A DNA stretch of 64,000 nucleotides from Candidatus Babelota bacterium (lineage in GTDB: Bacteria; Babelota; Babeliae; Babelales; JAUPTZ01): assembly GCA_030917815.1 (NCBI GenBank), contig JAUPTZ010000014.1, positions 52,318 through 116,317 of the forward strand. The letters are read 5' to 3'. This document shows positions 7,620 to 16,599 of this stretch, piece by piece (position 1 is the stretch's first letter; every line of letters begins with the position of its first letter). A model generated the notes under the pieces. That model did no database searches, had not been told where the DNA came from, and was given only the letters and a program-made list of their open reading frames with translations. The position numbers and the translations under genes are program-made.

Positions 7620-9245
7620 ATGATTACCCAGCATGCGCCTACCTTTTTATCTATAGTACCTCCTTTGCTCGTGCTAGCACTGGGCATCCTGACTCACCGC
7701 ATTGTGACCTCGCTCGTCATTGGCCTGTGCCTAGCGGCATTGATCGCAGTAGGCGGCAACGTTATCGATGGATTACAACTGCTTATAGTCAAATTTTGGT
7801 CAACCGCCGACATCGCCTCATTAAGCAGCTGGGAAACCATCAACGACAGCCAGACCATCCTCATTTTTCTCTTTCTTATTAATCTTGGCATCATCGTTGC
7901 AATCCTTGATCATACCGGCTGCGCGCAAGCATATGCCAACATGATTCGTAAAAAACTAAAAAACGCCTGCCAAGTTGAACAGGCCAGCCTGTTACTGTCA
8001 TTGGTCCTCTTTTTAGATGATTATTTCAGCACACTAACTGTTGGCTCAATCATGCGGCCAATCACTGACAAATTTAAGATTCCACCGGTTAAGCTGGCTT
8101 TCTTGATCGATTCAATGGCCGCGCCAATGGCGGTATTGATGCCAATCTCAAGCTGGGTTGCGGTGATTATGGGACAAATTCAACGAGCCGGCATTTCTGA
8201 AACCGTAACCGATGCAACCGTTATCATTGGTGATCCCTTTCTTGCGTATCTATCATTACTTCCTTATATGTTTTATTCATTTATCCTCATGATAAGTGCC
8301 TGGTTTATAGTATTAAAGCGTATCTCTTTCGGCCCAATGCGATCGCATGAAATTGCGGCACAGGAAAATCATGAGCAGTCACGATCAGTAAGCTCAGAAA
8401 CCGAGTGCAACGCACGCGCAACGCTCACCGACTTTGTAGCCCCAATCGCTCTTTTCATGATCGTAACCTTTATCGCCCTCCTCATGTCGGGAGACTCCAC
8501 TCTTTTTGGTGGTAGCAACAACTTCCTTGATGCTCTGCGTACCGCTAAAGCGGCCTACGCGCTCGCCCTTGGCAGCATCGTGTCACTTATTGTAAGTATC
8601 GGGTATCTCTACTCCCGCTCGCTACTCGAGCTGAAAAAAGTGCCTGGCCTCTTGTACAAAGGAGCCGAACTCATGGCACCGGCCATGTTAATCCTCTTTT
8701 TATGCTGGACCTTTGGCAACATGCTCAATCAGGAACTCCACACCGGAAACTATATCGCAACATTACTGGCCCATACGGTCCCGCTCTGGAGCGTACCGGC
8801 ACTCTTTTTTGTAGTATCCAGTATTACTTCATTCGCTATGGGCTCTTCATGGGGAACCATTGGGATTATCATTCCTATTGCGGTACCGATGCTTATAAAG
8901 CTTGCCCAGCTTGAAATACCAATTCCCATTGGAGAAGTGCCTTGCCTCTTCCCAATGCTCGGTGCCATTCTCTCCGGCGCCGTACTGGGAGATCACGTTT
9001 CTCCTATCTCCGACACAACCATCATGAGCTCGGCAAGTACCGGGTCGTACCATCTTGATCACGTGTATACGCAGCTGGTGTATGTACTCCCGATATTTGT
9101 CGGCACACTGACCGCCTGTCTTGTCGGTGGCATCTGGCCTGAAACCGGCTTTATTGGCGGCATTGCCACCGGCACCGCAGTCTCCCTTGCCATCCTCACC
9201 GTATGCAACCAAGGTCATCCTGAAACGGCATCAAGGAACGCATGA
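7620..9245 (+). CDS. NhaC-type Na+/H+ antiporter family protein
   Basis: A 541-residue polytopic membrane protein, with about 11-13 helices. Family features are the DDYFSTLTVGSIMRPITDKF segment around residues 135-155 with its paired Asp, LIDSMAAPMAVLMPISSW about 25 residues further on, and C-terminal SSWGTIGIIIP and LGDHVSPISDTTIMSS. These match the NhaC/YfiS group (Na+/H+ or organic-ion antiporters). Likely role: pH and sodium homeostasis or amine/malate exchange, not decidable here. Its stop overlaps the start of the Nudix gene (ATGA), so they form one operon. Confidence 0.83.
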   Translation: MITQHAPTFLSIVPPLLVLALGILTHRIVTSLVIGLCLAALIAVGGNVIDGLQLLIVKFWSTADIASLSSWETINDSQTILIFLFLINLGIIVAILDHTGCAQAYANMIRKKLKNACQVEQASLLLSLVLFLDDYFSTLTVGSIMRPITDKFKIPPVKLAFLIDSMAAPMAVLMPISSWVAVIMGQIQRAGISETVTDATVIIGDPFLAYLSLLPYMFYSFILMISAWFIVLKRISFGPMRSHEIAAQENHEQSRSVSSETECNARATLTDFVAPIALFMIVTFIALLMSGDSTLFGGSNNFLDALRTAKAAYALALGSIVSLIVSIGYLYSRSLLELKKVPGLLYKGAELMAPAMLILFLCWTFGNMLNQELHTGNYIATLLAHTVPLWSVPALFFVVSSITSFAMGSSWGTIGIIIPIAVPMLIKLAQLEIPIPIGEVPCLFPMLGAILSGAVLGDHVSPISDTTIMSSASTGSYHLDHVYTQLVYVLPIFVGTLTACLVGGIWPETGFIGGIATGTAVSLAILTVCNQGHPETASRNA

Positions 9246-9658
9246 TAAATCATAGAGAAGCACAATCTCTTATCACGCAAGCGGTAATCTTGGTCAATCA
9301 AGATTACGAAATTCTCTTGCTCCAGCTCCCGGACGGACGCTGGCAATTACCAGGCGGCAAGCTCCATACCAAAGAAGTGTGGAGTGATGGCGTACTGCGG
9401 GAAATAACCGAAGAAACCGGGCTCAAAGATATCGCTATTGTTCGCGTGCTCTATATCGACAACTGGCATACGCCATCATACGACTATTACCGCGCTTATT
9501 TCTTGTGCACGACCATGAGTAAACAAATCTATCTCAGTAGCGACCATCGCCGCTACCGCTGGATCCAGCCCGATACCGATCTCAATACGCTAGAATTCAC
9601 TCATGAGACGGTACGCATACATCTCCAAAGATTTTTGAATGAGCTCAACGAAGACTAA
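9242..9658 (+). CDS. Nudix hydrolase
   Basis: A 138-residue single-domain Nudix protein. The Nudix box is intact: GGKLHTKEVWSDGVLREITE continuing to ETGL, matching GX5EX7REUXEEXGU with the metal-binding Glu residues present. Such enzymes cleave nucleoside diphosphates linked to another moiety, including oxidised dNTPs; the substrate is not predictable. The ATG overlaps the NhaC stop codon by four bases. Its own 3' end overlaps the convergent gene at 9655 by four bases. Confidence 0.87.
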   Translation: MINHREAQSLITQAVILVNQDYEILLLQLPDGRWQLPGGKLHTKEVWSDGVLREITEETGLKDIAIVRVLYIDNWHTPSYDYYRAYFLCTTMSKQIYLSSDHRRYRWIQPDTDLNTLEFTHETVRIHLQRFLNELNED

Positions 9659-10119
9659 CGGCGAGATCTAAAGATATAAGCGGCGCATGTCTCACGCCAT
9701 GGTGGGCACAGCTTTATTTCATTAGCCTCAGTCGGCGTAATGGAGCCGTTCTCAACGAGAAACATCAAAATATTTACCGGCTTAAAGTCCCCACCTATAC
9801 AAGCCTGTAACGTATAAAATCGCCGTCCTAACATATCGACTTTCTCACTCGCTAAAACCGGGTTATAAAAAACCGTAGCCGCATCGACCGGCAAGAGTGA
9901 AGGATAGGCGCAAGCTACCGCATCTCTGATATCAAACACAAAGGCATTTCGTGCAGCATCATCCTCGTCACTCGACAAACTCCCATCGCTATAGCAATGG
10001 CAATCCGGCGGACAAGAGTCTGAACGCGAGCTGTTGTCGCTATCTGAGGCAGACACAACACTCCAAGCCCAAATCAATACCATCATTAAATAGATTTTTT
10101 TAGCATTCGTTATACCCAT
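9655..10119 (-). CDS. Small exported acidic, Cys-containing protein
   Basis: A 154-residue protein from the ATG at 10119, preferred over the upstream in-frame start because GGGGGAT lies 5 bases before it and a signal peptide then follows directly (cleavage near VVSAS). The mature N-terminus is a Ser/Asp run with a CPPDCHC cluster and SSDEDD. The rest is a compact domain with several further Cys, consistent with a disulphide-stabilised exported protein. I recognise no family. It converges on the Nudix gene with a four-base overlap. Confidence 0.65.
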   Translation of the reverse strand: MGITNAKKIYLMMVLIWAWSVVSASDSDNSSRSDSCPPDCHCYSDGSLSSDEDDAARNAFVFDIRDAVACAYPSLLPVDAATVFYNPVLASEKVDMLGRRFYTLQACIGGDFKPVNILMFLVENGSITPTEANEIKLCPPWRETCAAYIFRSRR

Positions 10120-10255
10120 ACATCCCCCACTTAAAATGATCAACAGCATAACAAACAATTAATAGACTGCAAAGATTAACTCACCCATGGTAGACTATGG
10201 TCACGCAGACGATAGATTTGCGTCTTTCTAATCAAAAAAACAATGGGGTTGTTTT

Positions 10256-10687
10256 ATGCTACATATCACATCAAAAATAGTGGTGCTTTCCTGCTGCTTT
10301 TCCATGATCGCCATGTACATTGAGGCAAGCGATACAAAAGCCCCATGGCAAAAAACATGGATTGACCTACTTGCTGCAAGCACACAAGAAGAACAACGAA
10401 TAGAGACACTCTCAGCATTATTTACGCTCGTAACAAATCTTGAATCAGGAAAAACGACCACCATGACTATTACCGATAAAAGTGGTAAATCATATCCCGC
10501 ACTGACCGCATCGGTTGCATTAGCAAATGAATACTATAGCCAAAAAACACCGTTCGCCATCAGAAAGATTCAGAGCTGCATTACTATCATACAGCGATTA
10601 CTGAACAGAGTTCCGCTTGGTGATCGCGCAGCCACTCATAGAGAGGTGCGCGAAAAATTGCCTGACTCATGGCGCTCTAGCATTTAA
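10256..10687 (+). CDS. Small exported protein of unknown function
   Basis: A 143-residue protein with an N-terminal signal peptide (hydrophobic to about residue 20, cleavage near IEAS). GGGG lies 8 bases before the ATG. The mature part is mostly helical (EEQRIETLSALFTLVTNLES; IRKIQSCITIIQRLLN) around a short beta-like segment (TTTMTITDKSGK). No domain is recognised. It stands alone between a divergent gene and a strong terminator. Confidence 0.6.
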   Translation: MLHITSKIVVLSCCFSMIAMYIEASDTKAPWQKTWIDLLAASTQEEQRIETLSALFTLVTNLESGKTTTMTITDKSGKSYPALTASVALANEYYSQKTPFAIRKIQSCITIIQRLLNRVPLGDRAATHREVREKLPDSWRSSI

Positions 10688-10694
10688 AAGATAT

Positions 10695-10726
10695 GAAAAA
10701 GGGCCCCAAAATTCGGGGCCCTTTTT
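10695..10726. terminator. Bidirectional terminator
   Basis: GAAAAAGGGCCCC, loop AAAATTC, GGGGCCCTTTTTC. The 13-bp perfect stem has A and T tracts on both sides and lies between the convergent ends of the exported-protein gene (10687) and typA (10739). It can stop transcription from both. Confidence 0.87.
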
Positions 10727-10738
10727 CTCTATAAAATA

Positions 10739-12547
10739 TTAATTACGCTTACGATCGTTCGGCTTTAAATACCGCTTACGCAAGCGAATACTTTCCGGCG
10801 TCACTTCGACCAACTCGTCTTCTGCAATCCAGTCCAACGCCGTTTCAAGATTGAAATCACGTGGTGGTTGTAGATTTGGCGCATCATCGGTTCCCGATGC
10901 ACGCATGTTGGTGAGCTTCTTTTGCTTCGTTGGATTCACGTCAAGATCGTTATCTCGAGAGTGCTCTCCAACAATCATACCTTCGTATACTTCGTGCGTT
11001 GGTGCAACAAACAATGTACCACGCGGCTGCAAGCCATCAAGTGCATACGCAGTCACTGAGCCTTGCTCCATGCTGATAAGCGCACCTTTAATACGACTTG
11101 GGATTTCCCCTTGATACGGTTCATATCCATTATAGCGATGGTTCAATGAAGCGGTACCACGAGTTTCAGTAAGCATTTGCCCCCGAAGACCAAGCATACC
11201 GCGCGCCGGCATAACAAAGGTTAAACGGTTACGACCGTCATCCAATTGTTCCATGTTTTCCATGCGACCACGGCGAGCACCGATCAATTCGATTACCGAT
11301 CCAGTGTATTCACCACCAACGTCAACGAGTACCATTTCCATCGGCTCACATTTTTGTCCATTGATTTCACGGAACAATACTTGTGGCGCTGAAAGTTGTA
11401 ACTCAAAGCCTTCACGACGCATGGTTTCAACCAATACGGTTAAGTGCAATTGACCACGGCCACAGAGCAAGAATGTTTCTGCCGACTCGGTATCTTCTAC
11501 ACGAAGCGAAACGTTCGTACGCAATTCTTTGTACAAACGATCACGGATTTGACGCGATGTTAAAATACTTCCTTCACGACCAGCGAATGGTGAAGTGTTT
11601 ACCCCCAACTGCATCGACAAGGTCGGTTCAGAAATTTTTACGTAGGTCAGTGGAATAATCTTATCCCAATGACACACCGTAGCACCAATACAGATAGCTT
11701 CATCCACGCCACCAATAACCACAATATCACCAAAAGTAGCTTCGTTCGTCGTTACACGGTCAACACCGGAGAAACGATAAATAACGCTGATGGTAGTTAC
11801 CGGGCTGGTACGATCACTGGTACACCACACAACGCGATCACCAACTTTAATAGTACCATTCAAAACACGCCCAATAGCCAAACGACCTTGGTACGGCGAA
11901 TAATCAAGATTGGTAATCAACAGTTGTAGTTCAGGACGTTCCTGTTTTGGCGCTGGAACATAGTTCCAGATCGTATCGAATAAATCTTGAAGAGTGCCGG
12001 AGCGCAATTCAGGATCCAAATTAATGTAACCATCACGGGCAGCGCCGTAGAGCACTGGATAATCAAGTTGATCTTCACTGATAGCGATATCAAGGAAAAG
12101 ATCTGAAATCATTTCACGAGTACGTTCAATAGCCGCGTCTTTACGATCAATCTTATTGATCACAACGATCGGTTTAAGATTAAGCTCAAGGGCTTTTTGA
12201 AGAACGAAGCGAGTACCCGGCAACGGACCTTCAGCCGCGTCAACCAAGAGCAATACCCCTTCAACCATCTGCAACGTACGTTCTACTTCTCCACCAAAGT
12301 CCATGTGACCAGGGGTGTCTACAATGTTAATAGTACCTTGTGGCAAACAAATCGAAGTGTTTTTTGCCACGATGGTAATACCACGCTCACGCTCAAGATC
12401 ATTACTGTCCATAATACGGTCAACACCCGTATTACCACGACCAAGAGTACCGGCTTGCTGCAACATCTTGTCCACCAACGTGGTCTTTCCATGATCCACG
12501 TGTGCGATGATTGCGATATTTCTAATATCTTTACGCGTATTATTCAT
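10739..12547 (-). CDS. typA: Ribosome-associated GTPase TypA/BipA
   Basis: A translational GTPase of 602 residues (family about 605). G1 is AHVDHGKT, followed by switch I with RERGITI, G3 DTPGHMDFGGEV and G4 NKIDR. The EF-G-like domains follow, then the BipA-specific C-terminal domain, with PARGMLGLRGQMLTETRGT and QPRGTLFVAPTHEVYEGMIVGE clearly visible. It acts on 50S assembly and stress adaptation. It is monocistronic in appearance, with a terminator just downstream and the rpsR terminator just upstream. Confidence 0.95.
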   Translation of the reverse strand: MNNTRKDIRNIAIIAHVDHGKTTLVDKMLQQAGTLGRGNTGVDRIMDSNDLERERGITIVAKNTSICLPQGTINIVDTPGHMDFGGEVERTLQMVEGVLLLVDAAEGPLPGTRFVLQKALELNLKPIVVINKIDRKDAAIERTREMISDLFLDIAISEDQLDYPVLYGAARDGYINLDPELRSGTLQDLFDTIWNYVPAPKQERPELQLLITNLDYSPYQGRLAIGRVLNGTIKVGDRVVWCTSDRTSPVTTISVIYRFSGVDRVTTNEATFGDIVVIGGVDEAICIGATVCHWDKIIPLTYVKISEPTLSMQLGVNTSPFAGREGSILTSRQIRDRLYKELRTNVSLRVEDTESAETFLLCGRGQLHLTVLVETMRREGFELQLSAPQVLFREINGQKCEPMEMVLVDVGGEYTGSVIELIGARRGRMENMEQLDDGRNRLTFVMPARGMLGLRGQMLTETRGTASLNHRYNGYEPYQGEIPSRIKGALISMEQGSVTAYALDGLQPRGTLFVAPTHEVYEGMIVGEHSRDNDLDVNPTKQKKLTNMRASGTDDAPNLQPPRDFNLETALDWIAEDELVEVTPESIRLRKRYLKPNDRKRN

Positions 12548-12578
12548 ATGTTCTTTCTCTATACTGCAGTCGCGCGAT

Positions 12579-12615
12579 AAAAAAAAGGAGCTCTCAAATT
12601 AAATCTCGAGCTCCC
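12579..12615 (-). terminator. Terminator after rpsF-rpsR
   Basis: On the minus strand, GGGAGCTC, a loop of about 13 bases, GAGCTCC and eight T residues form a classic intrinsic terminator 20 bases past the rpsR stop. Confidence 0.87.
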
Positions 12616-12633
12616 GCGACCTGTTTTAATCGA

Positions 12634-12918
12634 CTAGCGAACTGAGCAAAAAGGCAACATGCCCATGATGCGCGCAAGCTTAATCTCACGTGATAACTTA
12701 CGTTGATAATAGCTCGAGTTTCCTGAAATCCGTGCTGGTAAAATCTTACCACGCTCGGTCAAAAAGCCTTGCAACATGTGAATGTTCTTGTAATCAAGTG
12801 CTTTTGCCAATTCTGGATTGCTCTCAAAACGACATTGCTTTTTTGCACTGGTTGCGGTCTTTTTTACTTTTTTGCGCATTAAACGTGCGCTAACTTTTAA
12901 TTTAAATTTGTTCGCCAT
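12634..12918 (-). CDS. rpsR: Small ribosomal subunit protein bS18
   Basis: A 94-residue basic protein. The bS18 core is clear: DYKNIHMLQGFLTERGKILPARISG, then a Tyr-Tyr-Gln-Arg-Lys-Leu stretch and REIKLARIMGMLPF. It binds 16S rRNA next to bS6. An extra N-terminal Lys-rich stretch precedes the core. It starts five bases after rpsF on the same strand, the usual S6-S18 pairing, here with neither ssb between them nor rplI after. Confidence 0.93.
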   Translation of the reverse strand: MANKFKLKVSARLMRKKVKKTATSAKKQCRFESNPELAKALDYKNIHMLQGFLTERGKILPARISGNSSYYQRKLSREIKLARIMGMLPFCSVR

Positions 12919-12923
12919 GGAGC

Positions 12924-13427
12924 TTACCCTTCAACAATAACAGTTTCCACTGATTCAACAGCGGCTTCTACTACCACTGATTCTTCGCTAACTACTGCAT
13001 CAACCGCAGGTTCAGCCGAGTTCTCAGGAGCATTACTTTGTGCAAATCCGGTACGTGGACGATAGTCACGACCAGTTGTTTGGCCAGCTTCCATAGCTTC
13101 AGGCTTAATGTAAGGCTCAGCGTATTGTGCTGCAGTCAGGTTTACGTGTACATAACGCATAACCGTATCAACACATTTTACTTTCAAGAAATGTTCTAAT
13201 TTTTGAAAGAAGATTTGCACTTCAGCCAGCTCATAACGAGCAAGTACGTACAAGCCATACTCTTGCTTACGAATTGCATAGGCCAATTTATAACGGCCCC
13301 ATTTATCAAATGTACCTACGGTACCATTTGCCGCCTTAACAAGCGTTTTTAGTTGTTTTTCGATCAACGCAAGATCGGTTGGTGTTGCCGTAACAGGCAA
13401 CAGCATTAATGTCTCATAATGCTTCAT
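12924..13427 (-). CDS. rpsF: Small ribosomal subunit protein bS6
   Basis: Start ATG at 13427 (MKHYETLMLLP) is chosen over an upstream GTG because AAAAGGAG lies within that extension and fits this ATG. Residues 1-95 match bS6: the MKHYETLMLL first strand, KWGRYKLAYAIRKQEYGLYVLARYEL centre and DTVMRYVHV strand. Residues 96-167 are an added Ala/Glu/Val-rich, acidic, probably disordered tail ending in short repeats of the VVVEAAVE type. bS6 pairs with bS18 on the 30S platform, and the genes are adjacent. Confidence 0.9.
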   Translation of the reverse strand: MKHYETLMLLPVTATPTDLALIEKQLKTLVKAANGTVGTFDKWGRYKLAYAIRKQEYGLYVLARYELAEVQIFFQKLEHFLKVKCVDTVMRYVHVNLTAAQYAEPYIKPEAMEAGQTTGRDYRPRTGFAQSNAPENSAEPAVDAVVSEESVVVEAAVESVETVIVEG

Positions 13428-13523
13428 AAAAAGGTTCTCCTTTTTCACTTATATTCACTGAGGAGATAATAGGCACGAATCGCGCCATTAACGGTACCTC
13501 TATTACAAAAAATACTACTCGTC

Positions 13524-14213
13524 TTACATCATTTTTTGATAACGATATAAAACCTTACCAATAATGCGGAACATGTCTTTACCACGAACCAACGCTATTG
13601 GAGCTTTCTTATGGTTCACCGACTCAAGGACTACGAAGTCGTCCATGAAATTAACGCGAACAATCGCTTTTGTTGGATTTTCTATGCTGCCATATTCAAC
13701 CGCAACAATATCACCAGAACGTGTCCACACTTCAGGGGATACGATAAGCTGATCGCCTTTGCTAAAAATAGTCGCCATACTATTGTCTTCAACCGCATAA
13801 CAAAAAACATTCGGATCTTCACAGTCAAAGACCGGAACATAAACGCCCTTGTAACCAGAGGCCACCTGAACTAGTTGATTGTTATATTCACTGGGTTGTG
13901 AAGGAATTTCACCGGTAACCGGGACAATTCGTATCTTAAGACTTGCATGGGCAGGGTCAGAAGAAATCACCGGATTAAGTGTGGTGACCGCGCTGTCTCC
14001 CGCTTTTTGCTGACGTCGATGGGAGAACAATTCGATGGGTTCCATCTCAAATGCACCGGCAAGCTTGCGCAGCGCATCTTCGTTCCATCGCCTTGTTCCA
14101 TTCTTGATGTGCGTGAGATAGCTTTCCGACATACCGGTCTTTTCAGCCAGTACTTTTGTCGTCCAACGGCGCTCTCTGAGCAACTCTCGCACTCTCAGTT
14201 TTGTAGATACCAT
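13524..14213 (-). CDS. XRE-type regulator with degenerate S24/LexA-like C-terminal domain (copy 1)
   Basis: The ATG at 14213 has GGAG 6 bases upstream and aligns with the paralogue's start. Residues about 10-60 are a helix-turn-helix (TKVLAEKTGMSESYLTHIKNG). Residues about 125-225 resemble a LexA/CI S24 dimerisation-peptidase domain: FCYAVEDNSMATIFSKGDQL with the Ser of the NSM loop, then GDIVAVEYG. Where LexA has the catalytic Lys of VKRL this protein has VRVN, so self-cleavage may be lost. The paralogue follows upstream at 14381 on the same strand. Targets are unknown. Confidence 0.83.
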   Translation of the reverse strand: MVSTKLRVRELLRERRWTTKVLAEKTGMSESYLTHIKNGTRRWNEDALRKLAGAFEMEPIELFSHRRQQKAGDSAVTTLNPVISSDPAHASLKIRIVPVTGEIPSQPSEYNNQLVQVASGYKGVYVPVFDCEDPNVFCYAVEDNSMATIFSKGDQLIVSPEVWTRSGDIVAVEYGSIENPTKAIVRVNFMDDFVVLESVNHKKAPIALVRGKDMFRIIGKVLYRYQKMM

Positions 14214-14380
14214 AGCTGACTCCATATTAAGTATACCTACATCCTCTGTATACCACTGAACTAGGGCATACACCACGTCCCCAAACTACGAGGTTGAACC
14301 ATGCCAGATCACAGTCTACCAAACCTTGACACATAGTCAACATTGGCACCCTATCCTCCAGCACTCCTCGTGCCAATTTT

Positions 14381-15067
14381 CTAGTCAACTTTTTGATATC
14401 GATAGATCACCTTACCAATAAGGCGATAGGCATCTTTACCCTTAGCCACGGCAATAGGTGATTGACGATGACTAGGTGATTCCAAAATGATGAAACCATC
14501 CACAAACGAAATTTGCATGAATTGGCGGACTTGGCGCCCACCGGCGCCATACTCGATAGCCACCACATCTCCTGAGGAGACTTCAGCGGCCGGAGAAACG
14601 ATCAGATAGTCACCACGAGTGAACTCAGGACGCAAGGTATTAACGTCCAGCTTCACACAAAACATATCGGGATCATCGCACCCAACGACCGGAACAAACA
14701 TATCTTTGCAGCCAGTAGTCATCTGAGTCACTTGATTGGTATAGGGCGATGGATGAGCCGGTATTTCTTTCATAACTGGCACAATTTTCGGAACAATAAC
14801 CGGCGACGGTTCGGTAGCCTCACGCTTCGCAACACGATCTTTACGCTCAAGAGCCGACCGCTTACGTATACTAAAAAGCTCAATAGGATGAATCTCAAAC
14901 GCCTCTGCAAGACGCTTTAATATGTCTTCATTCCATCGGCGAGTACCGTTCTTGATGTGAGTTAAATAGCTCTCGGACATGCCTGTTTTTTCTGCAAGCA
15001 TCTTCGTTGTCCAGCGCTTTTCACGCAAAAGCTCTTTGACTCGCAAGTCGGTTGCGGATGACACCAT
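14381..15067 (-). CDS. XRE-type regulator with degenerate S24/LexA-like C-terminal domain (copy 2)
   Basis: A 228-residue paralogue of the regulator at 13524-14213. The ATG at 15067 follows AAGGAGAAG. The helix-turn-helix is nearly the same (TKMLAEKTGMSESYLTHIKNG), while the linker diverges. In the S24-like half the nucleophile loop reads VNTL instead of NSM, and the Lys position is also replaced. Both catalytic residues therefore appear absent. It probably acts as a DNA-binding repressor or activator that senses something other than RecA. It is a tandem duplication separated by 167 bases. Confidence 0.83.
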   Translation of the reverse strand: MVSSATDLRVKELLREKRWTTKMLAEKTGMSESYLTHIKNGTRRWNEDILKRLAEAFEIHPIELFSIRKRSALERKDRVAKREATEPSPVIVPKIVPVMKEIPAHPSPYTNQVTQMTTGCKDMFVPVVGCDDPDMFCVKLDVNTLRPEFTRGDYLIVSPAAEVSSGDVVAIEYGAGGRQVRQFMQISFVDGFIILESPSHRQSPIAVAKGKDAYRLIGKVIYRYQKVD

Positions 15068-15255
15068 AACTCTTCTCCTTACTAAACTAATACCAAGCAG
15101 GATTGCTGTTGAAGCAGATACCGTGCGTATGTTCATTTATCACCATTTGTTCTATGCTCCCCCGCTAGAACAGTCGGAAAGTATACCGCAAGTAGCGAAA
15201 AATTATACAAGAAAAATTCGGCATGGTAGATTTGTGCTCAAAGAAATCCTCAGAA

Positions 15256-15927
15256 ATGTATAAAAAGATGTCAAAAACACCCGATTTCCCCAATTTCTAC
15301 GAGCAAGAAGCATGGCAAAAAAACGCTCTGGTCTGCGGCATTGATGAGGTTGGCAGAGGCTGCCTTGCAGGGCCACTTATCACTACAGCCGCTATCCTAC
15401 CCGTACACTGCGAAAAAAAGTTCCACGATTCAAAAAAAATGACCCCCAAACAGCGCAATCTGGCATTTGCCTGGCTTAGAGAACACGCATGGTATGCGAT
15501 TGCGCGAGCCGATCATGACCATATCCAAAAATATAATATCTATCAGGCAACTCTCTACGCTATGCGCAAAGCTACGCTCATGCTGGCCCAGAGGCATCCT
15601 CTGCCGTTTAGCCAGTTAGCCTACATCACCGTTGATGCCATGCCACTGAAACTCCCTGCCGCATTTGCCCATCCCCCCATTGCCTCGTTCATCAAAGGAG
15701 AAGATTATTCGGTCTCTATCGCGGCCGCGTCCATTATTGCCAAGGTAACCAGAGATCACTTGATGGAAAAAATGTCACCACTGTTTCCCGGCTATCAATT
15801 TGGTAAAGACAAGGCCTATGCCAGCCCTACTCATTGCGCTACCCTTAAGAGCAAACCGGCCACTTTTATTCACCGCATCCAGTTCATAACAACGGTCCGC
15901 ACACCTAAAGAAAAGAGAATTTCATGA
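15256..15927 (+). CDS. rnhB: Ribonuclease HII
   Basis: RNase HII removes ribonucleotides and RNA primers from DNA. Hallmarks: GIDEVGRGCLAGPL with the Asp-Glu pair, DSKKMTPKQR, YITVDAM with the third acidic residue, and SIIAKVTRDHLM with the fourth. Length (about 223 residues) is normal. The start is uncertain: ATGs at 15223, 15256 and 15268 share the frame and none has a strong ribosome binding site. Its end overlaps the next gene by four bases. Confidence 0.92.
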   Translation: MYKKMSKTPDFPNFYEQEAWQKNALVCGIDEVGRGCLAGPLITTAAILPVHCEKKFHDSKKMTPKQRNLAFAWLREHAWYAIARADHDHIQKYNIYQATLYAMRKATLMLAQRHPLPFSQLAYITVDAMPLKLPAAFAHPPIASFIKGEDYSVSIAAASIIAKVTRDHLMEKMSPLFPGYQFGKDKAYASPTHCATLKSKPATFIHRIQFITTVRTPKEKRIS

Positions 15928-16574
15928 AACCAGCCATCTCCCCAAAATCGCCTCATTTCCCGGCATTTGCCGAAGTTGTCGCCAGCACGCTTACCGGCTA
16001 TACCGCACAATGTTGGAGCTGGGATCAAACTCCAGCCTTTGGCTCGCTCGTCTGTGTCAGCTATAAAAATCTTACCCTCTATGGCATCGTCACCAACCTA
16101 GAAACCGGGTCGTCAGACCCACAACGGATGCCTTTCCCGTATCAAAAAACCGAAGAAGAGTTGCGACAGCAACATCCCCAAGTGTTTGAATTTTTACGGA
16201 CCGTGTTCACCGTCTCCATTGCCGGCTATAAAACCGGTGAAGAGCAAATTACCCATACGCTACCGCCATCACCGGCCTGCATCCATGCCTTTGTGCGACC
16301 GGCAACCGATGCGGAACATACGATATTTTTCTCATCACCTCATTTCTTAGCAGTCTTGTTTGGTAACAATGCAGCCAATCCGCTACTGGATGAACTCCTT
16401 ATCAGCATCTTAAACCGATTAATCGGTGACGATTTATTGAATCCGACACTTTTCGAGCACTATTATCATACACTCACCCTACTTCTCGGTAACGATTACC
16501 GCCGACTTAAGATTCTGCTTCAGCGAATCGAGTCGACACATGCATCGATATTGGAAAAACAGCTGGCCCTCTAG
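15924..16574 (+). CDS. HAS-barrel domain protein (HerA/NurA-associated type)
   Basis: A 216-residue protein starting inside the rnhB stop (ATGA). The N-terminal half has the small beta-barrel pattern found at the start of HerA/ATP-synthase-like proteins: FAEVVASTLTGYTAQCW, FGSLVCVSY, LYGIVTNLETGSSDP, then EELRQQHPQVFEFLRTVFTVSIAGY. This arrangement recalls a cyanobacterial protein family annotated as HAS-barrel proteins, which I recall occurring alongside NurA. The C-terminal half is helical. NurA lies 23 kb away in this window. Function is inferred to be linked to DNA-end processing, not shown. Confidence 0.62.
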   Translation: MKPAISPKSPHFPAFAEVVASTLTGYTAQCWSWDQTPAFGSLVCVSYKNLTLYGIVTNLETGSSDPQRMPFPYQKTEEELRQQHPQVFEFLRTVFTVSIAGYKTGEEQITHTLPPSPACIHAFVRPATDAEHTIFFSSPHFLAVLFGNNAANPLLDELLISILNRLIGDDLLNPTLFEHYYHTLTLLLGNDYRRLKILLQRIESTHASILEKQLAL

Positions 16575-16599
16575 CTACGCACATTGGCGCCTTAGACTA

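Noticed and set aside
14231..14253. Possible regulon of GTATAC sites (porin palindrome, upstream of both XRE-type genes)
   Set aside because: GTATAC is a 6-base palindrome expected many times by chance in 64 kb; only the long porin palindrome stands out.
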